Below are positions 1 to 6,000 of a stretch of 7,470 bases of DNA, in pieces; positions within the stretch are counted from its first letter, which is position 1; every line of letters starts with the position of its first letter. The DNA is from Alphaproteobacteria bacterium (GTDB lineage Bacteria > Pseudomonadota > Alphaproteobacteria > RF32 > CAG-239), in assembly GCA_017479785.1 (NCBI GenBank), contig JAFVBT010000014.1:1-7470 (forward strand). Direction: 5' to 3'. The notes under the pieces were generated by a model. It was not told the DNA's origin. It made no database searches and worked only from the letters and a program-made list of their open reading frames with translations. The translations under genes and the position numbers were made by a program.

Positions 1-858
1 CTTGTAGAAGCGTTGTGAAATCGGTATGTACGAATCCACAACTTCGTTCACCATTGCCAACAAATCTTCTTTGGATATGTTGTTTTGGTGCAAGCTGTCA
101 GTCACCGGGTCGTCATAGTCATAGAGTTCATCATCAACGCTTTTGTCTTTCAGAATCATATTGTAGCACATGGTAAATACGTGTGCATGATCCCTGTAGA
201 CATTGTTCATCTCTGCCATTGCGCGGCGACGAACATCAGCATCCTTAGAACTCAGCTTCTTTTCTATTTCGGCCTCGTTGTAGGTTTTTCCGTTGAGGTG
301 GAACTTGAGAGCGGCGCAAGTCTCATCATACAACCTGTCCCATGATGAAGATACAAGGGATTTTTTATTGATGATGAATGTCATTCCTTCCGTAATCCCC
401 CAGTAGCCTGCAAAAAGACTCAACAACCATGGAAGCCACCTATGCAGCTTCGGATGATTGAGAAACTCATACTTTTTCCATTCCGGCAGTGCATTCAGCT
501 CAAAGTGAATAAAGCCGAGTCCCTCAAAAAGGCGGGAAACTTCTTCCTTGACCTTGGACTGAAACTGTGATGCTTTCTCGTCCGTTTTATGCGTATCAGA
601 GTACAAATGCGCAAAATAGGTCAATTTCCGAGAATTCTCAATAAGGTTCTCGTACTTCCGAAGAAGAATCGAAAGTTCATAGGGGGCGAGTTCACAAATC
701 TCATCTCTATAGAGAGAGATTTCTTTTGCCACCTTCTTCAGCTCTTTCTTGTCTTTTTCGATCTGAGGATCGTCAAGACCTTCATAAAAAGCCACCGACA
801 AATCCCACTCCGGAAGATATCTCTTCGAAGGGGTTCCGATTTTAAATAATTTTTCCAT
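1..858 (-). CDS. pepF: Oligoendopeptidase F (M3 family), N-terminal half, cut by window edge
   Basis: This frame is open from an ATG at 858 down to the window edge, giving 286 residues with no stop. PepF-type enzymes are cytoplasmic zinc metallopeptidases of about 600 residues that cleave short peptides. The visible part fits the M3B N-terminal region: an early W-D-L segment (residues 18-20), the GLDDPQIEKD stretch near residue 27, a charged helical region, and R-R-R-A-M (residues 217-221) leading into a helix with YNMILKDKSVDDELYDYDDP (about 236-255). The D-P plus N-N-I-S (about 262-265) pattern is typical of the family just before the catalytic domain. The HExxH zinc motif would lie beyond the edge, so activity cannot be judged here. 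No clear Shine-Dalgarno sequence precedes the ATG, although a near-consensus promoter lies 43 bases upstream. The family call rests on recalled family features, not on a search. Confidence 0.85.
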   Translation of the reverse strand, partial: MEKLFKIGTPSKRYLPEWDLSVAFYEGLDDPQIEKDKKELKKVAKEISLYRDEICELAPYELSILLRKYENLIENSRKLTYFAHLYSDTHKTDEKASQFQSKVKEEVSRLFEGLGFIHFELNALPEWKKYEFLNHPKLHRWLPWLLSLFAGYWGITEGMTFIINKKSLVSSSWDRLYDETCAALKFHLNGKTYNEAEIEKKLSSKDADVRRRAMAEMNNVYRDHAHVFTMCYNMILKDKSVDDELYDYDDPVTDSLHQNNISKEDLLAMVNEVVDSYIPISQRFYK

Positions 859-900
859 AAGCTAATTATATTAAAGGGTTAATAATATATGTTTGTCGAA

Positions 901-929
901 ATTTTACAAAATTAAATCACATTTGTCAA
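901..929 (-). promoter_or_regulatory. Sigma70-type promoter of pepF
   Basis: On the minus strand a perfect -35 TTGACA (924-929) is followed after 17 bases by TAAAAT (901-906), a five-of-six match to the -10 consensus. Transcription would start near 894, leaving an A/U-rich leader of about 36 bases before the pepF ATG at 858. This is the best-looking promoter in the window. It is read from sequence only. Confidence 0.75.
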
Positions 930-1061
930 TACAAAACATCGGAAAGTCTGATAAATCTGCACACCATATACGCGCAACGACTTTTTGTTTGAAATTATGC
1001 CGAATTTTCTTGCGCTTGCAATTGCCGTTTGCTAAACCTGAAATATGTTCCGACAATCGTA

Positions 1062-1067
1062 AAGGAG
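1062..1067 (+). promoter_or_regulatory. Ribosome binding site of the Nudix gene
   Basis: AAGGAG lies seven bases before the ATG at 1075. It selects this ATG over the second in-frame ATG two codons later and over an upstream TTG in another frame near 893. I see no convincing promoter between 930 and 1060; TTGCAA (1016-1021) with TGAAAT 17 bases on is only a weak candidate. Confidence 0.8.
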
Positions 1068-1074
1068 AGATAAA

Positions 1075-1557
1075 ATGTGTATGCTCGGTTCGTTGAAAGA
1101 CTTTTTTTACTGGGAAATTTATAATCGCCTGAAAGGCAACAACCAAGATGTTGTATGTGCCATCATCATCAACGACAATAAAATTCTGGCACAGACTGCG
1201 CAAAAAAATAATCTTATTCATACCGATGATACGCAGTTTGTTGTACCGGGCGGCAAGGTTGAAGTCGGCGAAACACTTAATGCCGCCGTGCACCGCGAAA
1301 TTAAAGAAGAAACAAATCTCAACATTGATGTAATTCAAAAGCTCGGAGCAACTCGCAACAATAAATACAAGTTGCATTGGTTTGCCTGCACACCGACTGA
1401 TTTATCTCTTTTAGAAGTGGTTGAGCCGCAAAAACAAAAAGAATTGAAGTGGGTATTACCGAACGACTCCTCTATCAATTGGACGCCGAAGAACTATGAG
1501 GCCTTGCAAAAATTTCTGCCGCAAATTAAAAAAATTCAAAATCAACTTGATAAATAA
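1075..1557 (+). CDS. Nudix hydrolase
   Basis: This 160-residue protein carries a Nudix box at residues 60-82: G60, five residues, E66, seven residues, then R74-E75-I76-K77-E78-E79. The consensus is GX5EX7REUXEEXGU; here the last glycine is replaced by N81, while the metal-binding glutamates are intact. Family members hydrolyse nucleoside diphosphates linked to another group, using magnesium; the substrate cannot be told from sequence. The beta-strand V26-VCAIIINDNKILA before the box and V57-VPGG at its start fit the fold. Residues 1-25 (aromatic and charged, including DFFYWEIYNRLKG) precede the core. The stop codon TAA (1555-1557) overlaps the ribosome binding site of the cyclophilin gene, so the two are probably co-transcribed and may be translationally coupled. 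Confidence 0.88.
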   Translation: MCMLGSLKDFFYWEIYNRLKGNNQDVVCAIIINDNKILAQTAQKNNLIHTDDTQFVVPGGKVEVGETLNAAVHREIKEETNLNIDVIQKLGATRNNKYKLHWFACTPTDLSLLEVVEPQKQKELKWVLPNDSSINWTPKNYEALQKFLPQIKKIQNQLDK

Positions 1558-1561
1558 GGAG
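1556..1561 (+). promoter_or_regulatory. Ribosome binding site of the cyclophilin gene, overlapping the Nudix stop
   Basis: AAGGAG is eight bases before the ATG at 1570. Its first two bases are the last two bases of the upstream TAA stop, so ribosomes ending on the Nudix gene are delivered to this start. Confidence 0.8.
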
Positions 1562-1569
1562 AAATCATA

Positions 1570-2112
1570 ATGAAAAAATTTTTACTTTCCAGTTTGGCTG
1601 CTTTGTTATTTTCTTTCCAAACGCAAGCTCAAACGCCTGATGCCGAAAACACTCTTTTACTGCAACTGAAAGATGGTACGGTTACGATTGAAATGTATCC
1701 GGATAAAGCGCCGAACCACGTTGCTCGCATTAAAGAGCTTGTTCGTCAAGGATTCTATGACGGTTTGAAATTCCACCGCGTAATAGACGGATTTATGGCT
1801 CAAACCGGAGATCCGCGCGGCAACGGCACGGGCGGCAGCGACCAAAAACTCAAAGCCGAATTTAATGATTTGCACCACGGTCGCGGGGCGGTTTCCATGG
1901 CCAGAGCGCAAGATCCGGACTCGGCAGACAGTCAATTTTTTATTTGCTTTAAGGATGCCGGATTTTTAGACGGTCAATATACCGTTTGGGGACAAGTCAT
2001 CAGCGGTATGGAATATGTGGACAACATCAAGCGCGGCACCGGTGCTAACGGTGAAGTCACCGATCCGGACGTTATCGTTTCAATGAAAATTTTAGCCGAT
2101 ACGCAAAAGTAA
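1570..2112 (+). CDS. Exported cyclophilin-type peptidyl-prolyl cis-trans isomerase
   Basis: This 180-residue protein begins with a classic Sec signal peptide: M-K-K, a hydrophobic run to about residue 16, and a likely cleavage after A20 (TQA before QTP). The rest is a single cyclophilin domain of normal bacterial length. Active-site features are present: F68-H69-R70 with the catalytic arginine, F75 and Q78 (GFMAQTGDP), S121-Q122-F123-F124, and F132-L133-D134-G135 followed by Y137. The tryptophan and histidine of human cyclophilin A (W121, H126) are replaced by F132 and Y137, as is common in bacterial cyclophilins, which are often weakly inhibited by cyclosporin. The role would be catalysing proline isomerisation of folding proteins in the periplasm. 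It follows the Nudix gene after 12 bases and is closed by a terminator 18 bases past its stop. Confidence 0.93.
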   Translation: MKKFLLSSLAALLFSFQTQAQTPDAENTLLLQLKDGTVTIEMYPDKAPNHVARIKELVRQGFYDGLKFHRVIDGFMAQTGDPRGNGTGGSDQKLKAEFNDLHHGRGAVSMARAQDPDSADSQFFICFKDAGFLDGQYTVWGQVISGMEYVDNIKRGTGANGEVTDPDVIVSMKILADTQK

Positions 2113-2130
2113 TATATAAGCACATATGCG

Positions 2131-2160
2131 AAAAAGCCGCCTCATCTGAGACGGCTTTTT
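2131..2160. terminator. Rho-independent terminator after the cyclophilin gene, probably bidirectional
   Basis: Arms 2131-2143 and 2148-2160 pair over 13 positions around the loop ATCT, with outer AAAAAGCCG / CGGCTTTTT. The one imperfect position is C2140 with A2151: a mismatch in plus-strand RNA but a G-U wobble in minus-strand RNA. The A/T ends give a U tract in either direction, so it can end both the Nudix-cyclophilin transcript and the convergent 42-residue gene. Confidence 0.85.
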
Positions 2161-2211
2161 AGTATACAAAAGGCCGATTTTTATGAAAAAAACAGCCTTT
2201 GCGAAGAACTC

Positions 2212-2340
2212 TTATCTTATTTTACGTTTTTTACGGACAGCATCGCGCTCGCGTTGGTACTCCGTCTGTTGATGACCTTTTTTGAAATCACCCTTTTTCT
2301 TCTTGTCGTTCTTGGCGAACTTCTTTTCTTTGTTAGCCAT
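2212..2340 (-). CDS. Small lysine-rich protein of 42 residues, function unknown
   Basis: The frame runs from the ATG at 2340 to a TAA at 2212-2214. The product starts MANKEKKFAKNDKKKKGDF and ends RKKRKIR. It has 13 lysines and 5 arginines in 42 residues against 6 acidic residues, so its net charge is about +12; there is no membrane segment and no cysteine. A weak AGG lies five bases before the ATG. A TTGACA-N16-TATACA promoter lies between the preceding glycosyltransferase gene and this one, and the shared hairpin at 2131-2160 lies downstream. Codon use looks normal, with varied codons for lysine (AAG and AAA mixed). Such composition suits binding to RNA, DNA or ribosomes, but that is inference. 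I do not recognise a family. The main doubt is whether so short a frame is expressed; promoter, spacing and terminator argue that it is. Confidence 0.6.
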   Translation of the reverse strand: MANKEKKFAKNDKKKKGDFKKGHQQTEYQRERDAVRKKRKIR

Positions 2341-2402
2341 AAGCCTAATAATTTAAAAATTAATACTAAAGTGAACAAACACAATTATTATAAATTGCGC
2401 TA

Positions 2403-2430
2403 TGTATATCACCTTATATATATTTGTCAA
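2403..2430 (-). promoter_or_regulatory. Candidate promoter of the 42-residue basic protein gene
   Basis: On the minus strand TTGACA (2425-2430), just past the glycosyltransferase stop, is followed after 16 bases by TATACA (2403-2408). A perfect TATAAT also occurs closer to the gene (2387-2392) but lacks a good -35. Either would give a leader of about 40-56 bases. No terminator separates the glycosyltransferase gene from here, so readthrough is also possible. Confidence 0.5.
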
Positions 2431-2436
2431 GAGGGG

Positions 2437-3219
2437 TTATGAATTATTTTGCTCTTCCTGATATGATTTCAATGCGCGCCATTCAAACCATTTGGCTATT
2501 TTCAAGAAACGAAAATAAGCGTACGTTGTCGCCATCCAAAAACCGCAAGTACCATACAAGCAATAGCGTTTTCTAAAGTAATAAATAAAGAACTGGCGCG
2601 GAAATTCCGTATATAGACGCAATCTGGTATAATACCTACCCTGCTCCACTGCGGTTTTAACCAATTCGTCGGTATGCATATTCAGTTTAAACCATATTTG
2701 AGACAACGAAATATATGAATAATGATGAATTTTATATTTCAGTTGTTCAATTTTGGCATCCGGATCACAAATAACTCTGTCATTAGTCAAATCATCCGGC
2801 ATATTGCATTTTTTGCGATTATACAAGCGAACCTGATTATATGATTTTGCAAACAAACGCGGTTTTTTATCTCCCGGCAACATATCACAAATTTTTATCC
2901 GATAGCCGTCTGCTTCAGGATTAGCTGTTTTTGCTTTGATTTCCGCAATCAATTCTGCAGAAAGAACCTCATCCGCATCCAGCGAAATCACCCAATCATT
3001 ATTGCATAATTCCTGTCCGTAATGCTTTTGTGCTGAAATATTCTTCCATTCGTGAAAAACAAAGTTTGCACCGCACGCTTCGGCTATTTCTTTTGTTCTA
3101 TCCGTACTGCCGCTGTCTATCACGAAGACTTCATCGGCCACTTGGGACACGGCTTTCAGTGTCTTTTCCAAGCGTTTTTCCTCATTAAGTGTTACTATAT
3201 ATGCCGATATTTTAACCAT
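2437..3219 (-). CDS. Family 2 glycosyltransferase, WaaE/KdtX-like
   Basis: This 260-residue protein has a GT-A fold N-terminal domain: ISAYIVTLNEE (residues 4-14), then D35-S-G-S-T-D40 (nucleotide-sugar binding), and the D81-A-D83-E metal-binding motif after N74-D75-W-V-I-S-L. The C-terminal part is basic and aromatic, with a hydrophobic stretch around residues 223-245 (GFWMATTYAYFRFLKIAKW) that probably sits on the inner membrane surface. This layout matches the WaaE/KdtX group, which adds glucose or another sugar to the lipopolysaccharide inner core, but donor and acceptor cannot be read from sequence. AAGGA lies about eight bases before the ATG. It follows fabI on the same strand, separated by the fabI terminator, and has its own promoter, so it is probably a single-gene unit. 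No other glycan gene is nearby. Confidence 0.85.
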   Translation of the reverse strand: MVKISAYIVTLNEEKRLEKTLKAVSQVADEVFVIDSGSTDRTKEIAEACGANFVFHEWKNISAQKHYGQELCNNDWVISLDADEVLSAELIAEIKAKTANPEADGYRIKICDMLPGDKKPRLFAKSYNQVRLYNRKKCNMPDDLTNDRVICDPDAKIEQLKYKIHHYSYISLSQIWFKLNMHTDELVKTAVEQGRYYTRLRLYTEFPRQFFIYYFRKRYCLYGTCGFWMATTYAYFRFLKIAKWFEWRALKSYQEEQNNS

Positions 3220-3244
3220 TAAAAAGTCCTTTCATACACTACCG

Positions 3245-3272
3245 TTTATATTATTTATTTTTCACCGAACAA
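3245..3272 (-). promoter_or_regulatory. Candidate promoter of the glycosyltransferase gene
   Basis: On the minus strand TTGTTC (3267-3272) is followed after 16 bases by TATAAA (3245-3250), a five-of-six -10 match. It lies just past the fabI terminator and would give a leader of about 20 bases holding the AAGGA ribosome binding site. Confidence 0.5.
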
Positions 3273-3277
3273 GCAAT

Positions 3278-3315
3278 AAAAAAAGTCCCTTATCAACAGA
3301 CAAGGAACTTTTTTT
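3278..3315 (-). terminator. Rho-independent terminator of fabI
   Basis: Arms 3278-3291 and 3302-3315 pair over 14 positions with a 10-base loop. The single imperfect pair, C3287 with A3306, is a G-U wobble in minus-strand RNA and a mismatch in plus-strand RNA, which fits a terminator serving fabI. It starts 17 bases after the fabI stop and ends in a run of seven U. Confidence 0.85.
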
Positions 3316-3331
3316 ATGAAGAACGTTTTAT

Positions 3332-4156
3332 TTAGAAATCACTCAAAACTTCAGCACTTTCGTGAGCTTTATCAATATTTACCATAGCTATCGTATTATA
3401 GCCGCCATCAACGTGCAACACTTCGCCCGTAATGGCTGAACCTAAATCAGACAACAGGCACAGAGCCACATTACCGACTTCATTTTGTGTTACATTACGG
3501 CGCAATGGTGCATTCAATTCATTCCAACGCAAAATCATACGAAAATCACCGATACCCGATGCCGCCAAAGTTTTAATCGGACCGGACGAAATTGCATTAA
3601 CCCGAACGCCCTGCTTGCCCATATCAACAGCCGCATAGCGGACAGATGCTTCCAATGCGGCCTTGGCAACGCCCATAATATTATAATTCGGCAAAACTCT
3701 TTCCGAACCCAAATACGTCAACGTTATAATAGAGCCGCCTTCGTTCATAATCGGTGAAGCACAACGACAAGCTTCCAAGAATGAATAACAAGAAATATGC
3801 ATTGTATTCAGGAAATTATCCAGCGTTGTATCAATGGTACGACCGCGCAGTTGATCCTTATCAGAAAATGCAATGGCATGCACCACAAAATCCAACTTTC
3901 CCCACTTCTCACCAAATTCCTTAAAGCATGCCTCAACGGAAGCACTGTCTGTTACATCACATTGAATCAAAAGCGGATTATTAAGTTGTTCTGCCAATGG
4001 TTTAACTCTTTTCGCCAACATATCGTTTTGATATGAAATAGCGATTTGAGCTCCTTGTTCATTGAGGGCTTGGGCAATACCCCACGCAATAGATCTGTCA
4101 TTTGCCAACCCCATAATTAAACCCTTTTTACCAGCCATAAGTCTCTCTGCGGCCAT
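3332..4156 (-). CDS. fabI: Enoyl-[acyl-carrier-protein] reductase (NADH), FabI
   Basis: FabI reduces the trans-2-enoyl-ACP double bond in the last step of each fatty acid elongation cycle, in the cytoplasm as a tetramer. The protein is a short-chain dehydrogenase-type fold of normal FabI length. Near the N-terminus GLIMGLANDRSIAWGIA is the nucleotide-binding segment. The catalytic pattern is Y148, Y158 and K165 (YLGSERVLPNYNIMGVAK), with the Y-x6-K spacing of enoyl reductases; E. coli has Y146, Y156 and K163. ISSGPIKTLAASGIGDF is the characteristic segment that forms the substrate loop, and TGEVLHVDGGYNTI is the C-terminal strand. I chose the ATG at 4156: AAAGG lies nine bases before it, whereas the alternative ATG at 4165 directly abuts AAAGG with no spacing. 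The longer reading would be 277 instead of 274 residues. The gene is divergent from the yihY-like gene. Confidence 0.95.
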   Translation of the reverse strand: MAAERLMAGKKGLIMGLANDRSIAWGIAQALNEQGAQIAISYQNDMLAKRVKPLAEQLNNPLLIQCDVTDSASVEACFKEFGEKWGKLDFVVHAIAFSDKDQLRGRTIDTTLDNFLNTMHISCYSFLEACRCASPIMNEGGSIITLTYLGSERVLPNYNIMGVAKAALEASVRYAAVDMGKQGVRVNAISSGPIKTLAASGIGDFRMILRWNELNAPLRRNVTQNEVGNVALCLLSDLGSAITGEVLHVDGGYNTIAMVNIDKAHESAEVLSDF

Positions 4157-4189
4157 ATTATTCATCCTTTACGTTAAAATTTACTAGAC

Positions 4190-4209
4190 TACTTCATATT
4201 TTGGAAGTA
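4190..4209. promoter_or_regulatory. Inverted repeat in the fabI/yihY divergent region
   Basis: TACTTC (4190-4195) and GAAGTA (4204-4209) form a six-base inverted repeat with an eight-base centre. Its size suits a dimeric repressor site, and it lies in the leader or promoter zone of fabI. It may also be chance in such AT-rich DNA. Confidence 0.25.
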
Positions 4210-4229
4210 TGTTACTGTTGAGATACATA

Positions 4230-4250
4230 TACAAATTTATTTCATTTGTA
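4230..4250. promoter_or_regulatory. Second inverted repeat in the fabI/yihY divergent region
   Basis: TACAAAT (4230-4236) and ATTTGTA (4244-4250) form a seven-base inverted repeat around a seven-base centre. A TTTACA on the minus strand overlaps its right arm and could be the fabI -35, with TATATG 15 bases on, a short spacing. No clear promoter for the yihY-like gene was found. Confidence 0.3.
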
Positions 4251-4273
4251 AATATTTTTTTGAAAGTTGTGAA

Positions 4274-5164
4274 ATGATGCAAATACAAAAGCTCCACGAG
4301 ATTAAAAGATACGGCAAAATATTCATACGCTATCTGCGAACCAGAATTCATGAAACCATGATATTGAGCGTTGCTTCTTCTTTAAGCTACACAACGCTGA
4401 TTGCGGTTGTTCCGTTATTGGCGATTGCGTTGGCGATTTTTGCCGCATTTCCGATGTATGCCGATATCCGCTCCCAAGTTCAGGACTTTTTGATACATTA
4501 TTTTGTACCCGATTTCGGTGAAAACATAGAACAGTATTTACAAGAGTTTATCGGCGCGTCCACCAAGTTAACCTCCATAGGGGTTATCGGTTTGGCAGTT
4601 ACGGCAATTTTACTTTTATATACCATTGAAAACAGCTTTAATTTCATTTTTAAGGTCAAAAAACATCGCCGCCTTTCCACAAAAATCACTATGTATTGGA
4701 CGCTTATTACCTTATGCCCTCTGCTTTTGGGCGCCGCTTTTTCTCTCAAAGGATACTTGCTGACGCTTAAGTATTTCAAGCCGGAACACTTTGCCGGTTT
4801 TTCAATATTGACAACTGTTATTTTGCCTAACTTTTTTACGTTTTGTGTTTTGGTTCTTTCTTATATTGTGGTACCTAACCGCAAAATAAAATTTATAAAC
4901 GCCTTATGGGGAGCCGGTGCCGCTTTTATTTGTATGTTGATTTTGCGAATCGGCTTCGGCTACTTTTTGGAACTGAATATGACATATAAAACGCTATACG
5001 GCGCATTGGCTGCCGTGCCGATTATGCTGATATGGATGTATTCTTGGTGGACGGTTGTCCTTTCAGGCGCCGTTATCACCGCTGCATTGGAAGATTTTAA
5101 GAGCAAAAAGCCCCTTTGGCACAAACCGAGTGCAAACAAACAATCAAAAAATCAGGATAAATAG
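4274..5164 (+). CDS. YihY/BrkB-family inner membrane protein
   Basis: This 296-residue protein has about six membrane segments, near residues 36-60, 99-117, 139-158, 178-200, 207-230 and 243-270. Family hallmarks are SSLSYTTLIAVVPLLAIALA (36-55), a conserved stretch GVIGLAVTAILLLYTIENSFN, and the near-terminal YGALAAVPIMLIWMYSWW segment followed by LSGA. The C-terminal tail (residues 273-296) is hydrophilic and lysine-rich, probably cytoplasmic. The family was once called ribonuclease BN by mistake and is now treated as YihY/virulence factor BrkB; its molecular function is not well settled, with roles proposed in envelope lipid transport. There are two adjacent ATG codons (4274 and 4277) and no good ribosome binding site, so the exact start is open by one codon. 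The 3' end overlaps the convergent HD gene by 13 bases. Confidence 0.9.
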   Translation: MMQIQKLHEIKRYGKIFIRYLRTRIHETMILSVASSLSYTTLIAVVPLLAIALAIFAAFPMYADIRSQVQDFLIHYFVPDFGENIEQYLQEFIGASTKLTSIGVIGLAVTAILLLYTIENSFNFIFKVKKHRRLSTKITMYWTLITLCPLLLGAAFSLKGYLLTLKYFKPEHFAGFSILTTVILPNFFTFCVLVLSYIVVPNRKIKFINALWGAGAAFICMLILRIGFGYFLELNMTYKTLYGALAAVPIMLIWMYSWWTVVLSGAVITAALEDFKSKKPLWHKPSANKQSKNQDK

Positions 5165-5961
5165 GCTTTTTCTTTCAACATTTTCCGAACAACCTCGGTA
5201 TAGCGGTTTGCAAATTCTTTGTCGGAGCATAATTGATTGAACAAAGAAAGCAATTTATCCGTTGCGCCTAATTTTCGGCAATAGTCAATTGCCGCATGGT
5301 AGTTTATATCCGCATACCAAGACAAATATGTTACCAAAGAAGATGTGCGATTGCAGCGATGCTCGCGTCCGACAACTATTCCTTCTAATGCTTCCTTTTT
5401 AGCTTCATCACTCACAAACCCTTCTTTAACTTTTTCTTCCCCCAAAAATAAGGAGCGCATATTCGGTTCCTCGGCAAGCATATGTAAATTTGCAATTTTA
5501 TCGGCATCGCGAATAATAAAACAAATTTCTTCAACTTCTTTTTGCAATTTCTTATTGCTTATGTTTTGATATTCATCATCGGCATACAACTCTTCTATCA
5601 TGTGCCCATGGTGCTTAATCGGCAACCATATACGAATATCCATAAAGCGCGGCATATTTTTCAACAGTTCACCGCCGGCAACCCCATGGTCATATCCTTT
5701 TTCTCCGTGATATAAGTGTACAATCTCGGCAAACCGGCATACATCATGAAGCAATACGGCAGTTCTGACAAGCTCAATATATTCGCCGGATTTATCTTTC
5801 AAAGCTTCTATATGGCGAACCAAATAATTGCCTGCCCCCGCAACCTGCATAGAGTGCCGCCATTTTTCTTGGGCAAAATGCAAGCAATACCCGACATTGT
5901 TCACAATATCGCAACAAGCATGATATTGTTCTCTTAAAAGTTCGTATGCTTTTTCTAACAT
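5152..5961 (-). CDS. HD-domain metal-dependent phosphohydrolase
   Basis: The HD superfamily hydrolyses phosphomonoesters or phosphodiesters, often of nucleotides. With the start used here the protein has 269 residues. Candidate metal ligands appear in order: H36 (WRHSMQVA), H72-D73 (VLLHDVCRF), H92 (YDHGVAGGELL), H117-H118 (IKHHGHM) and D152/D154 (IIRDADKIANL). The LLHD-x-x-RF and DH-x-x-x-G pattern matches a common bacterial group of HD proteins without a known substrate. The frame is open upstream to an ATG at 5988, but GGAGG (5967-5971 on the minus strand) lies five bases before the ATG at 5961 and would fall inside the longer version, so I prefer 5961. The gene is divergent from recA, with a LexA-type box between them, so DNA-damage control is possible but unproven. 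No terminator was found after the stop, which lies inside the yihY-like gene. Confidence 0.87.
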   Translation of the reverse strand: MLEKAYELLREQYHACCDIVNNVGYCLHFAQEKWRHSMQVAGAGNYLVRHIEALKDKSGEYIELVRTAVLLHDVCRFAEIVHLYHGEKGYDHGVAGGELLKNMPRFMDIRIWLPIKHHGHMIEELYADDEYQNISNKKLQKEVEEICFIIRDADKIANLHMLAEEPNMRSLFLGEEKVKEGFVSDEAKKEALEGIVVGREHRCNRTSSLVTYLSWYADINYHAAIDYCRKLGATDKLLSLFNQLCSDKEFANRYTEVVRKMLKEKAYLS

Positions 5962-5966
5962 CTGTT

Positions 5967-5971
5967 CCTCC
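5967..5971 (-). promoter_or_regulatory. Ribosome binding site that decides the HD gene start
   Basis: GGAGG on the minus strand is five bases before the ATG at 5961. The in-frame ATGs at 5988 and 5973 lie upstream of or against it and have no comparable site. Confidence 0.75.
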
Positions 5972-6000
5972 ATTTTATTAATTAGCATAGTTTATGACAA

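Noticed and set aside
984..1000. TTGTTTGAAATT shared upstream of both the Nudix gene and recA as a common promoter element
   Set aside because: The match is only 12 bases of AT-rich DNA. Only the recA copy has a plausible -10 at the right distance, so a shared regulator is not supported.
893..1096. Plus-strand 67-residue frame starting with TTG upstream of the Nudix gene
   Set aside because: It has no ribosome binding site, lies across the pepF promoter region and runs into the Nudix start in another frame. Its product has no recognisable character.
904..1377. Minus-strand 157-residue frame opposite the Nudix gene
   Set aside because: It is antisense to the clear Nudix box, extends through the intergenic region and looks like a shadow of the real frame.
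2168..2200. Hairpin AAAGGC/GCCTTT as a separate terminator for the small basic protein gene
   Set aside because: The arms are six bases around a 20-base loop with a short T run; the hairpin at 2131-2160 is much stronger and can serve both genes.
2254..2442. Plus-strand 62-residue frame with a hydrophobic start opposite the small basic protein
   Set aside because: Its leucine and phenylalanine content is the antisense of lysine codons in the minus-strand gene. It lacks a ribosome binding site and crosses the minus-strand promoter.
5928..5943. GTTC-N8-GTTC inside the HD gene as a second LexA box
   Set aside because: The spacing is eight bases, not seven, and it lies within coding sequence, so it is best taken as chance.
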